The translations under genes were made by a program, and so were the position numbers. This document shows, piece after piece, positions 46,067-54,260 of a DNA stretch of 64,000 nucleotides (position 1 is the stretch's first letter; every line of letters starts with the position of its first letter). Under the pieces are notes generated by a model that was not told where the DNA came from, searched no databases, and was given only the letters and a program-made list of their open reading frames with translations. The DNA comes from Micromonospora narathiwatensis (lineage in GTDB: Bacteria > Actinomycetota > Actinomycetes > Mycobacteriales > Micromonosporaceae), in NCBI RefSeq assembly GCF_900089605.1, contig NZ_LT594324.1, forward strand, positions 3,038,001 through 3,102,000, given 5' to 3'.

Positions 46067-46618
46067 TCAGGAGGGGTCGGCGTCGACCGGGCGGCGGACG
46101 AGCAGCACGACGACGACCAGCAGCGCGAGGCCGTCGACGACCAGCAGGGTGGCGCCGAAGGGATCGACGCCGTGCGCGTGCGCCTCGGCCGTCGGCGCCG
46201 CGGGCGGGGCGGCCCCGCCCGCGGCGCCGACGGTGAACCGGACGATGCCGGAGACGTCGCGTCCGTCCGTGGTCACGACGTGGTAGGCGACGGTGAGGTC
46301 GGCGGGGCGGTCGAGGCGAATCGTCTGACGCAGGCCGTCGTCGCCCGCCGCGCTCACCTCCCCGGTGTCGAGCCGAACGGAGTCACCGTCGTACACCGAG
46401 ATGTGGGACCGGCGGACGTCCGGCCGGCCCGAGACGCGTATCTCCACCGCGTCGGGCGGGTCGGCCAGGACCGCGCCGTCGGCCGGGGCGATCGAGACGA
46501 CCTCGGCCGGAGAGTCGGCCGACGGTGCGGGGTCGACGCGGGCGGCGAGGGCGAACAGGGCGACGAGAGCCGCCACGGCGAGGGCGGATCCGGCGTAGAT
46601 CCGGGTCGTGGTCGACAT
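46067..46618 (-). CDS. CopC-like protein with C-terminal anchor
   Basis: A 183-residue protein. An N-terminal membrane or signal segment (~8-26) is followed by an Ig-like CopC domain (~35-130, with PADGAVLADPPDAVEIRVSG and YHVVTTDGRDVSG). An Ala/Pro-rich linker and a C-terminal membrane helix (~155-175) complete it. Canonical CopC proteins bind copper through an N-terminal His and a His in the DGH motif; here the first is absent and the second is Arg (DGR), so copper binding is doubtful. It lies 12 bp after the histidine-rich membrane protein and is probably co-transcribed with it. YcnC-like accessory or periplasmic scaffolding roles are possible. Confidence 0.78.
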   Translation of the reverse strand: MSTTTRIYAGSALAVAALVALFALAARVDPAPSADSPAEVVSIAPADGAVLADPPDAVEIRVSGRPDVRRSHISVYDGDSVRLDTGEVSAAGDDGLRQTIRLDRPADLTVAYHVVTTDGRDVSGIVRFTVGAAGGAAPPAAPTAEAHAHGVDPFGATLLVVDGLALLVVVVLLVRRPVDADPS

Positions 46619-46630
46619 TGCCCGCGGCGG

Positions 46631-47227
46631 TCAGTCGCCGGTGGCCAGGGTCGGCCGGCCGAGGCTCACCCGCCCGGTGCGGCGCGCGCAACCGCAGGCC
46701 ATGGCGGCCCGCTCCATGGTGCTCGGTCGCATGTGCAGGTAGACGGCGATGAGCATGGGGATGAACACGACCGAGTTGTAGAACAGGTGCAGCTCCACAC
46801 GGGGGACGACGAGCTGGAGCAGGCTGGTCGGAACCGTGGTGCCGGGGAACCGGAACGAGCTGTGCGCCTGGATGAGCAGCAACGCGTGTTCGATGTGGTG
46901 CCAGAACTGGAGCGCGAGCGCCACCGTCCACCACGCGTTGCCACGGCCGGTGAAGCCGCGACGAAGGAGGAACAGGCCGATCAACATCAAAATGGCGTAG
47001 CCGTAGTGCAGCCACTCCGAGGACACGAGCCAGGGAAACGGCATACCCAGAACGCCGCGGGCCTGCGGCCGCGGCCAGCCGAGCACCCAGATCTGGTACG
47101 CCTGGACGAGGTGCTCCGCCCAGTGGGCGAGCACCACGACCATGTAGACGGTGAGGGCGGTGCGGTGGAACCGACCGTTGAGTGACGACAGCAGGCCGGG
47201 CGGGGCCGGCTTCGCAGCGATTGCCAT
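46631..47227 (-). CDS. Histidine-rich four-helix membrane protein of unknown function
   Basis: A 198-residue protein with about four membrane helices. Histidines cluster within or next to the helices: HxxxH at 35/39 (AHWAEH), His74 and HHxxH at 110, 111 and 114 (WHHIEH), with more near 147 and 164. The pattern recalls heme- or metal-binding membrane proteins, or the His boxes of hydroxylases, but spacing does not fit a known desaturase. It is not recognised as a named family. The ATG follows GGAGG by 5 bp. It is co-oriented with the CopC-like gene, so a joint metal- or heme-linked function is possible. Confidence 0.72.
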   Translation of the reverse strand: MAIAAKPAPPGLLSSLNGRFHRTALTVYMVVVLAHWAEHLVQAYQIWVLGWPRPQARGVLGMPFPWLVSSEWLHYGYAILMLIGLFLLRRGFTGRGNAWWTVALALQFWHHIEHALLLIQAHSSFRFPGTTVPTSLLQLVVPRVELHLFYNSVVFIPMLIAVYLHMRPSTMERAAMACGCARRTGRVSLGRPTLATGD

Positions 47228-47326
47228 GAGTCCTCCAGTGGGACACCGAGCGGGCCGTTCGGGTCCACGGTAGGCAGCGGCAAACGCTGACCGTCACTTT
47301 TAAATTGCTGAACGTCACGGCCGGGG

Positions 47327-48118
47327 TCACGCGGGTTCGTGCAGGCGGACGCTGAGCCCCTTGCCCTCGAACTCCTTGCACACGAACGCCGGTTGGCGCG
47401 GTTTGCTCAGCGCGGGATCGTACCGGTAGCCGATCTCGGCGAAGTCGGTGATGGCCTCGGGATCGTCGACGCGGGCCGTCAACAGCCATCGCGCGAACGC
47501 GCCCCGCGCGATCTTGGCATGCACCACCACGAACCGCGGCTCACCCGTCTCGGGATGCACGGTCAGGAACCGGGGGCTGACGAACCGGTCCCGGTCCAGG
47601 AACGCCGAGACGGTCTTGTGGTATTCCACCGCGGCGAGGTTGACGATGACTCCGGTGGGCGGGAGGGTCTCCGCGATGCTGGCGCCCCAGAAGGCGTACA
47701 GGCTGGTGTAGGGCGGGTCGGGCAGCCGGTAGCCCATCTCCAGCCGGTACGGCTGGACCGCGTCGTGCGGACGCAGGATTCCGTACAGCCCGGAGAGGAT
47801 CCGCAGGCGCTCGTCGGCGTACGCCCGGTCGGCGTCGGAGAGGTCACACGCGCGCAGGCCGCTGTAGATGTCACCGGCGAAGCTGTCCATCGCCGGCGAC
47901 TGTCGGTCCGGCTCGACGCCCCAGTCGGCGAGGAGCGCATGGGTCCGGGCGGCCAACGCCGGCGAGATCTCCATGACGGTCGCCAACCGCTCGACCGGGA
48001 GGGTCTTGAGGTACGTCGCCAACTCCTCGGCCCGGCCGCGCAGCGCCGGCTCGGTCAACGCGCGGCCACCGGCCGGAGCCGAGCGCATCACCTTCGAGGT
48101 GTGGATGAGAATGATCAT
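47327..48118 (-). CDS. yaaA: YaaA/UPF0246 peroxide-stress protein
   Basis: A 263-residue soluble protein with the YaaA layout: MIILIHTSKVM at the start, the DSFAGDIYSGLRACDLSDAD stretch (~90), LYGILRPHDAVQPYRLEMG (~120) and a conserved C-terminal CKEFEGKGLSVRL. In Escherichia coli YaaA lowers intracellular free iron during peroxide stress; the molecular activity is a DNA-binding fold of unclear catalysis. Its ATG shares one base with the stop of the DUF1801 gene upstream (TAATG), giving strong translational coupling. Its placement beside biosynthetic genes with redox chemistry may be chance. Confidence 0.92.
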   Translation of the reverse strand: MIILIHTSKVMRSAPAGGRALTEPALRGRAEELATYLKTLPVERLATVMEISPALAARTHALLADWGVEPDRQSPAMDSFAGDIYSGLRACDLSDADRAYADERLRILSGLYGILRPHDAVQPYRLEMGYRLPDPPYTSLYAFWGASIAETLPPTGVIVNLAAVEYHKTVSAFLDRDRFVSPRFLTVHPETGEPRFVVVHAKIARGAFARWLLTARVDDPEAITDFAEIGYRYDPALSKPRQPAFVCKEFEGKGLSVRLHEPA

Positions 48119-48519
48119 TACTTGCCGATCGCCTTGACGAGCTGCTTGATGATCCGCTTGAGCTCGGTCTTCTTGGCCTTCGCGTCCTTCATGTCGGCGA
48201 AGTAGGCCATGCGACGGCCGTCGGTGTAGTTGCCTTCGAGCAGTTCGCTGTCGATGTCCACCACCAGCGGGTTGTGGAACACGAGATGGACGCGCTCCTT
48301 CGACCACAGGTTGAACGTCGCCAGGTACTCGCCCTGGTAGGAGAACGACGGCGCCTTCCACTTGATCTGCTCGGTGATCTTGGGGTTGGCCGCCTTGATG
48401 CTCTCGCGGAGCAGCTCGACCTCCGCCTTGAAGGGGTGGTCGAGCTTGTCCATGAACGCGTCGACCTCGTCGGTCTTGTTGACGGTGTTGTCGACCTTGC
48501 CCACGTTCGCCTCCCGCAT
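48118..48519 (-). CDS. DUF1801 (YdhG/iron-chaperone-like) protein
   Basis: A 133-residue soluble protein of the DUF1801/YdhG fold. It has the AEVELLRESIKAANPKITEQ helix, then IKWKAPSFSYQGEYLATFN, a VHLVFHN beta segment and a Lys-rich C-terminal helix. A structural relation to frataxin-like iron chaperones is reported for some relatives, but function is unproven. It is overlapped by the next gene, yaaA (TAATG). Pairing a frataxin-like fold with YaaA, an iron-limiting stress protein, is suggestive but not established. A strong terminator hairpin lies upstream. Confidence 0.85.
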   Translation of the reverse strand: MREANVGKVDNTVNKTDEVDAFMDKLDHPFKAEVELLRESIKAANPKITEQIKWKAPSFSYQGEYLATFNLWSKERVHLVFHNPLVVDIDSELLEGNYTDGRRMAYFADMKDAKAKKTELKRIIKQLVKAIGK

Positions 48520-48590
48520 CGAGATCGATACTCGCGGTGAGCATACCGAAGGCGGGCGTACCGATCACGATGACGAGCGGACGCCCCGCC

Positions 48591-48642
48591 CGGTCGGCCG
48601 GTGGCGACGCGACCCCGCCGTCGCGCCACCACCGGCCGACCG
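48591..48642 (-). terminator. Long-stem hairpin after the TTHB210-like gene
   Basis: Perfect 14-bp arms CGGTCGGCCGGTGG (48591-48604) and its complement (48629-48642) around a 24-nt loop that itself contains a small stem. It lies 6 bp beyond the stop of the secreted protein gene on the same strand. Confidence 0.65.
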
Positions 48643-48648
48643 TACGGC

Positions 48649-49668
48649 TCAGCCCTTCTTGCGGTGCACGAAACCCTCCAGGGTGGTCACGAGCTCCGAC
48701 CGGTTGTCCCGGTGGCGCACGCAGTACCTGGTCGGGTACCAGCCGGCGGTCTGCCACGCCTTCGGCTGCTTGATCGGGAAGCAGCCGCCGGCCTCGGAAC
48801 CGGAGGCCACGCGCCGGTACCAGTCCTCGGTGATCATGGGCTCGTAGAAGGTCAGCCGCCCACCGTACGAGCCGTAGATGAACGTGTGCCGGAAGGGCTC
48901 CCCGTTCAGCTCCGGCCCGGTCAGGTCGATCAGGTGGTTGCCCATGCCGGGCTCGACCGCGCCGAAGTCGCTGTAGTCGGCCGGCATGTACCGCGCGGGG
49001 ATGGGCTTGGCGCCGACCTCGAAGTCCTCGCAGTTGACGAGCATGCCACACGGTCCGGGGCGGATGGCCAGCCGCTCCTCGTTGGAATTCATGTAGAAGT
49101 GCACGTCGAAGTGGGGCCGGTCATAGATGTGCTCGGGCATGTGCCCCGCCGGATTCCAGTTCATCAGCACGTACTGGAAGGGGGTGTCCACCCGGGTACG
49201 GAACTGCTTGCTGAGCTGCAGCGGGTACTCGTACCCGCCGGTGCACTCGGTGTGCTGGTCGATCTTGCCGTCACCGTTGAGGTCGTAGCACCACAGTCCC
49301 GCCGTCGGCGGGTGGTTCGGCAGACCCTTGAGCGCGTCGTCGCTCATCACCAGGCCGATGGTGTCCGGGACCCCGTTCCGGGACTGGGAGAACGCCCGGA
49401 TCGTCCCCTTGCCCATCTTCGTCGACTGACCGTAGGAGGCGCAGACGCCGAGGTACGAGGCGGTGCGGCGGACGAGGATGTCCGCGGTCCGCTTCGGCAC
49501 CGTGGCGTTGACCTCGACACCGCTGCGCACGGTCGGCGCGATGCAGACGGCGACCTTCGGCCCACGGGCGGAGGCAGGACTCGGAGCGAGGGCGGTGACG
49601 AGGGCGAGCGCGGCCAGCACGGCCGCCACCCCCAGGGCGACGGTGCGGATTCTTCTTCGACGGGGCAT
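48649..49668 (-). CDS. Secreted TTHB210-like (DUF5602) protein
   Basis: A 339-residue exported protein with a signal peptide (~1-34, cleavage near SASA). The TTHB210-like domain is visible from NWNPAGHMPEHIYDRPHFDV to HFYMNS (~165-190), where conserved His and Asp could bind metal. A calcium-loop-like DLNGDGKIDQ lies earlier (~125). Several cysteines suggest disulfides. The function of the family is unknown; a metal-dependent or ligand-binding beta domain is inferred from the fold. The ATG follows GGAAAG weakly. It is co-oriented with the DHA2 exporter and the epoxide hydrolase within the biosynthetic-type region. Confidence 0.72.
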   Translation of the reverse strand: MPRRRRIRTVALGVAAVLAALALVTALAPSPASARGPKVAVCIAPTVRSGVEVNATVPKRTADILVRRTASYLGVCASYGQSTKMGKGTIRAFSQSRNGVPDTIGLVMSDDALKGLPNHPPTAGLWCYDLNGDGKIDQHTECTGGYEYPLQLSKQFRTRVDTPFQYVLMNWNPAGHMPEHIYDRPHFDVHFYMNSNEERLAIRPGPCGMLVNCEDFEVGAKPIPARYMPADYSDFGAVEPGMGNHLIDLTGPELNGEPFRHTFIYGSYGGRLTFYEPMITEDWYRRVASGSEAGGCFPIKQPKAWQTAGWYPTRYCVRHRDNRSELVTTLEGFVHRKKG

Positions 49669-49747
49669 GGCATCTTTCCTCTGTTCGTCGGGCGGCGGGC
49701 ACCCGTTTCGGCGGGGTGCGGGCCGGGGACGGCTCGCGGAAACGGAG

Positions 49748-51310
49748 TCAGGGGGCGGGCGGCGCGGCCTCCGGCGGCATGCCGGGGTGGCCCGTACCCG
49801 TGGGTGGCACGCTCTTGAGCCGGGTGGCCAGGAGGACCGCGACGGCGAGGAACAGCACGAGGTTGATCAGGCTGGCGCCGTGCAGGGCCTGGGTGAACGC
49901 CTCGCGGGCCGAGTCGAGCAGCTCCGCCGCCACGGGCGCGGGCAGGGTGTCCGCCACCGCCGCCGCGCCGACGATGCTCTCCCCCGCCGGGATCGCCGCC
50001 TCCGGAGGCACCGCGGCCGGCACCTCGACCGCGGAACCGTAGACGGCCCCGGCGACGCTGCCGAGGACGGCGACGCCGAGCGCGACGCCGAGTTCCCCAC
50101 CGGTGGACGACAGCGAGCCGGCTGCGCCCGCCTTCTCCGGCGGCGTCGAGGACATCAGCACGGCGTTGGCCAGGGTGGCGCTGGGGCTGCCGCCGACGTA
50201 CATGATGACCAGGCCGACGAGCAGGGTGGCGAGCCCGCCGGAGACGCTGACCTGGGTGATGACCAGCGCACCGACCGCCGCGAGGACCATGCCGGCGGCC
50301 AGGACGTACGCGGGGCGCACGGTACGGGCGAGGGCCGGCCCGATGTTGCCGCCGACGATCATCGCGCCGGCGGGGATGAGCATCCACAGGGCGACCTTCA
50401 GCGGCGTCAGGCCCTCCACGAGCTGCATGTAGAGGGTGGAGACGAGACCGGCGCCCGCGGTGATGAAGCCGAACGCCAGGCCCAGCAGGACGATGGTGCT
50501 CACCACCGGGTTGCGGAACAGCGCGAGGTCCAGCATCGGGTGGGTGAGGTGCCGCTGGCGGTGGACGAACATCAGGCCGAAGGCCAGCCCGACGACGACG
50601 GCCCCGATGGCCGTGGGCGCCCAGCCGGCGCGCGCGATCTCCTTGAGGCCGTAGACCACCGGCAGGAGCGCGGCGAGCGTGAGCAGCGCGCTGAGCGGGT
50701 CGAGTCGGCCCGGGTGGGGATGGCGCGCGGCGGGCAGCAACCCCGGCCCGACCAGCAGCAGCAGCGCCATGACGGGGACGCCCATCAGGAAGATCGAGCC
50801 CCACCAGAAGGAGCCGAGCAGCAGGCCGCCGACCACCGGGCCGAGGATCACGCCGAGCATGATGGCGGTGCCCCAGACGCCCATGGCGGCGCCCATCTGC
50901 GCCGGGTTGGGAAAGAGCTGGGCGATCAGGGCGAGCACGCACGGCATGACCGTCGCCGCCGAGATGCCGAGGAGGGCCCGGGAGGCCAGGAGCATCTCGA
51001 TCGAGGTCGAGTACGCCGCCAGCAGCGACGCGACCATGAAGCCGACGGCGCCGCCGAGCAGCACGTTGCGGTGACCGACCCGGTCGCCGAGGGTGCCCAT
51101 GAGAACGAGGAAGCCGGCGATCATGAAACCGTAGATGTCGGTCACCCAGAGCTGCTGGGTGCCGCTGGCCCCGAGGTCGGTGGCGAGCCTGGGCAGCGCG
51201 AGGATCAGGACGCTGATGTCCACCGTGGTGAGCAGGGTCGGCAGGCACAGGACGGCGAGCGCCATCCACTCCCTGCGGCCCGCCCGGGCGCCCATGTCAA
51301 CTGTCGTCAC
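49748..51310 (-). CDS. DHA2-family multidrug exporter (MFS, 14 helices)
   Basis: A 520-residue transporter with about 14 membrane helices and the MFS motifs A (GTLGDRVGHRNVLL near residue 70-85) and C-like (GVILGPVVGGLLLG near 155-170). It belongs to the EmrB/QacA group of proton-driven drug exporters. Ala/Pro-rich, long loop regions occur near the C-terminus. The GTG follows AAGGAC. Exporters of this type commonly accompany antibiotic clusters as self-resistance genes. It sits between the TTHB210-like gene and the epoxide hydrolase on the same strand, making a role in product export plausible. Confidence 0.92.
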   Translation of the reverse strand: MTTVDMGARAGRREWMALAVLCLPTLLTTVDISVLILALPRLATDLGASGTQQLWVTDIYGFMIAGFLVLMGTLGDRVGHRNVLLGGAVGFMVASLLAAYSTSIEMLLASRALLGISAATVMPCVLALIAQLFPNPAQMGAAMGVWGTAIMLGVILGPVVGGLLLGSFWWGSIFLMGVPVMALLLLVGPGLLPAARHPHPGRLDPLSALLTLAALLPVVYGLKEIARAGWAPTAIGAVVVGLAFGLMFVHRQRHLTHPMLDLALFRNPVVSTIVLLGLAFGFITAGAGLVSTLYMQLVEGLTPLKVALWMLIPAGAMIVGGNIGPALARTVRPAYVLAAGMVLAAVGALVITQVSVSGGLATLLVGLVIMYVGGSPSATLANAVLMSSTPPEKAGAAGSLSSTGGELGVALGVAVLGSVAGAVYGSAVEVPAAVPPEAAIPAGESIVGAAAVADTLPAPVAAELLDSAREAFTQALHGASLINLVLFLAVAVLLATRLKSVPPTGTGHPGMPPEAAPPAP

Positions 51311-51491
51311 GTTGGGTCCTTCCGTCGATGAATGTCACCTGTACGAAGCGGCCCCTCGGCGTGCGGTTGGACCGCAGCCGTGCCCGGGTGCGGCGGACCG
51401 CCGGCGGGACCGCGACGGTGCGGAACGGGGTGGCCGGATCGGAAGCGGCGGTCCCGATCCCGGTTCGCGCGAAGCGGTCCCGCCGCCGGCC

Positions 51492-52676
51492 TCAGGAGGC
51501 GTCGCGCAGCGACCCGAAGAAGGTCCGGAGGTCGCCGACGAACAGCTCGGGCACCTCCATGGCGGGGAAGTGCCCGCCCCGGTCGAACTCCGACCAGTGG
51601 GTGATGGTCGGGAAGTCCCGGTCGGCGAGCCGGCGGATCGGGACGATGCAGTCCTGCGGAAAGACCGCCACGCCGAGCGGCACGGTCAGGGGCTGCTCCC
51701 GGTAACCGCTCAGCATCTCCCCGTTCGGGTCCTCGGTCGCCTTGCGCTGCTCCTCGGTGACCTCGCGGTACATCTGGGCCGACGAGCCCGCGGTGTTGGT
51801 CAGCCAGTAGATCATCACGTTGGTCAGGAGCAGATCGCGGTCGATGACCTCGTCGGGCAGTTCGGCGTCCGTCCACTCCTTGAACCGTTCGACGATCCAG
51901 GCCAGCTGGCCGGCCGGCGAGTCGTTGAGCGCGTAGGAGACCGTCTGGGGACGGGTCGACAGCAGCTTCCGGTAGCCGGAGCCGTCGGCGTCGAAGCTGG
52001 CGAGCCGGCCCAGCCGGGCCATGTCCTGCTCGCCGAGCCCGGCCAGTTCGGCGGGGTCGCCCGACGGGAAGACGGTGAGCATGTTGCAGTGCACGCCGAC
52101 GACGCGCTCGGGGTCGAGCCGGCCCACCGCGAGGGAGATCGGCGAGCCGAAGTCCCCGCCCTGGGCGCCGTAGCGCTCGTAGCCGAGGCGGCGCATCAGC
52201 TCCACCCAGGCGGCACCGACGCGGTCGACGCTCCAGCCGGGGGCGGACAGCGGACCGGAGAAACCGAAGCCTGGAATCGACGGGATGACCAAATGGAACG
52301 CGTCCGAGGCGGAGCCGCCGTACGCGACCGGGTTGGTCAGCGGGCCCACCACGTTCAGGAACTCCGCCACCGACCCCGGCCAGCCGTGCGTCAGGATCAG
52401 CGGCAGCGCGTCCGGCTCGGGCGAGCGGACGTGCGCGAAGTGCACGTTGGCGCCGTCGATGGTCGTGGTGAACTGCGGCAGCCGGTTGAGCTGCGACTCC
52501 GCCAGTCGCCAGTCGTAGCTGGTCAGCCAGTGGGCGACCAGCTCCTTCAGGTACGCCAGAGGCACACCGCGCGCCCAGCCGGTCTCGGGCAGGTCCGGCG
52601 ACCACCGGGTCTGCGCCAGCCGGCGGCGCAGGTCGTCGAGTTCGGTCTGCCGGATATTGATCGTGAATGGCTGCAC
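51492..52676 (-). CDS. EHN-type epoxide hydrolase
   Basis: A 394-residue alpha/beta-hydrolase. The N-terminal EHN domain (~1-90; QPFTINIRQTELDDLRRRLA, RWSPDLPETGWARG) is followed by the oxyanion motif HGWPGS (~97), nucleophile Asp in GAQGGDFGSPIS (~174), lid tyrosines and the catalytic His in DRGGHFPAME (~369). It opens an epoxide with water to a diol. Enzymes of this subfamily include microsomal-type hydrolases and those of enediyne clusters such as SgcF and NcsF2 (family knowledge). The GTG at 52676 follows GAGGAG. It is divergent from the five-enzyme operon. Confidence 0.93.
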   Translation of the reverse strand: MQPFTINIRQTELDDLRRRLAQTRWSPDLPETGWARGVPLAYLKELVAHWLTSYDWRLAESQLNRLPQFTTTIDGANVHFAHVRSPEPDALPLILTHGWPGSVAEFLNVVGPLTNPVAYGGSASDAFHLVIPSIPGFGFSGPLSAPGWSVDRVGAAWVELMRRLGYERYGAQGGDFGSPISLAVGRLDPERVVGVHCNMLTVFPSGDPAELAGLGEQDMARLGRLASFDADGSGYRKLLSTRPQTVSYALNDSPAGQLAWIVERFKEWTDAELPDEVIDRDLLLTNVMIYWLTNTAGSSAQMYREVTEEQRKATEDPNGEMLSGYREQPLTVPLGVAVFPQDCIVPIRRLADRDFPTITHWSEFDRGGHFPAMEVPELFVGDLRTFFGSLRDAS

Positions 52677-53050
52677 GTCTTCTCCTCGTGGTTGCCGTCC
52701 ATCAGCGGATTTCGAACGCCCGGTCGCCCCTCGACTCACCGCGGGTAACGCTCCGGTCATGCCGAAGGCATTGACGTCGCCCATGACCGTGGCACCGGGT
52801 ACGGGGCCGTCGCATCTTCCGGAGTGCGGCGCGGGTCAGCCACACCTGCGCGTACGGCCGAGGCCGGAGCCGGCCGCGGGGAGGAGGTCGGGCCGGTCCG
52901 GACCCGACGCGCGACAGCACGGTCCGCGACGACGTGCGCACGTACAGAGATGCCTACCCGAGGCGGCAGTTGGAATCGTGAGCCGCACGTCGCCACCCGT
53001 GGACCGAGCGGCGTCCCATCCCTGCCCCGACACGAGGAGTGTGATCTCGG
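52677..53050. other. Divergent promoter region of the biosynthetic operon
   Basis: A 374-bp stretch between the epoxide hydrolase and the aminotransferase. No gene is supported. It contains the inverted repeat at 52754-52789 and should carry promoters for both directions. Confidence 0.55.
52754..52789. promoter_or_regulatory. Spaced inverted repeat in the divergent region
   Basis: CGGTCATG (52754-52761) and CATGACCG (52782-52789) are perfect 8-bp arms separated by 20 bp that include TTGACG. It could be the operator of a dimeric regulator, for example the ArsR-type protein encoded at the end of the operon. The wide spacing is unusual for ArsR. Confidence 0.4.
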
Positions 53051-54256
53051 GTGACCACGCCGAACACCCCACCGCCGACCGCGCGAAACCCCCTGTCCAG
53101 CAGGACCAGCCACTTCGTCCTGCCGAAGCAGTGGGCGTCGATGCGCCGCGCCGAGCAACTCGAACGGGAGACCGGTAACCGGGTCATCCACCTGGAGAAG
53201 GGCGACTTCCAGGGCGAGGAGTTCCGTCCGGCGCCGCACATTCTCGACGCCTGCGCCAAGGCGGTGCACGACGGGCACGTGCGCTACGTGCCCGGCCCCG
53301 GCCTGCCCGAGCTGCGCGACGCCATCGCCGAGGAGGCCACGCGGCGGGGCCGGCCGACCGTACGCGAGGAGGTGCTGGTGACCATGGGCGCCAAGCACGC
53401 CCTGACGCAGAGCCTGCTCACGCTCATCGACAACGGCGACGAGGTGATCTTCCCCAACCCGGGCTATCCGCCGGACGAGTTCTGGATCACCTACGCCGGC
53501 GGGCGGGTCGTCTACGCGCCGCTGGTCGAGCCGGACTTCCACTTCGACATCGACCACCTCGCGCGGCTGATGAACGAGCGCACCAAGGTTCTGATCATCA
53601 ACACCCCGCAGCGGCCCAACGGCATGACCGTCGACCGGCTGGCCGAGATCAGCGAGCTGTGCCGGCGGAACGACGTGATGGTGATCTCGGACGAGATCTT
53701 CAGCCACATGGTGTATCCGCCCGCCGAGCACCACACCATCGCCGCCGTCGAGGGGATGGCCGACCGGACGCTCCTGGTGGACACGTTCAGTAAGAGCTAC
53801 ATCATGACCGGCTTCCGGATCGGCTGGTGCGTCGCGAACCGGGACCTGATCACCGCGATGGACATCTTCCAGCAGAACTCGGTGACCAACGTGCCGGCGT
53901 TCGTGCAGTTGGCCGCCCTGGCGGCGCTCACCGGCCCGCAGGACCACGTCATCGCCACCCGCGAGCGCCTGCGCGCCAAGCGGGACCGGGCGGTCGCGGC
54001 GCTCAACGCCATTCCCGGTATCAGCTGCCCGACCCCGGACGGCTCGTTCTACGTCTTCCCGGACATCCGCGGCACGGGGTTGACCGCGCAGCAGTTCACC
54101 GACCACCTGATCGACCGCTACTCGGTGGGAGTCGTCGCCGGGACGGCGTTCGGCGACCGGGGCGAGGGACACGTACGGATCACGTACGCCGTTCCGGACG
54201 ACGTCCTCGACGAGGGCCTGAGCCGGATCCGCCAGGCCGTCGAGAACCTCGGGTGA
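53051..54256 (+). CDS. PLP-dependent aminotransferase (fold type I)
   Basis: A 401-residue enzyme. Class I/II motifs are present: GPGLPELRDAIAEEA, TMGAKHALTQSL, the PNPGYPPDEFW pocket, NTPQRPNGM, a PLP-phosphate stretch, and the Schiff-base Lys in VDTFSKSYIMTGFRIGW (~248). It transfers an amino group between an amino acid and a keto acid. The GTG follows GAGGAG with slightly long spacing. It is the first gene of a five-gene operon: only 4 bp separate it from the ligase, and every later junction overlaps by 4 bp. The substrate may be a keto precursor activated by the next enzyme (inference). Confidence 0.92.
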   Translation: MTTPNTPPPTARNPLSSRTSHFVLPKQWASMRRAEQLERETGNRVIHLEKGDFQGEEFRPAPHILDACAKAVHDGHVRYVPGPGLPELRDAIAEEATRRGRPTVREEVLVTMGAKHALTQSLLTLIDNGDEVIFPNPGYPPDEFWITYAGGRVVYAPLVEPDFHFDIDHLARLMNERTKVLIINTPQRPNGMTVDRLAEISELCRRNDVMVISDEIFSHMVYPPAEHHTIAAVEGMADRTLLVDTFSKSYIMTGFRIGWCVANRDLITAMDIFQQNSVTNVPAFVQLAALAALTGPQDHVIATRERLRAKRDRAVAALNAIPGISCPTPDGSFYVFPDIRGTGLTAQQFTDHLIDRYSVGVVAGTAFGDRGEGHVRITYAVPDDVLDEGLSRIRQAVENLG

Positions 54257-54260
54257 CCTG

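Noticed and set aside
49347..51331. Long overlapping frames on both strands over the DHA2 exporter
   Set aside because: The exporter frame has 14 membrane helices and MFS motifs; the others are compositionally biased shadows.
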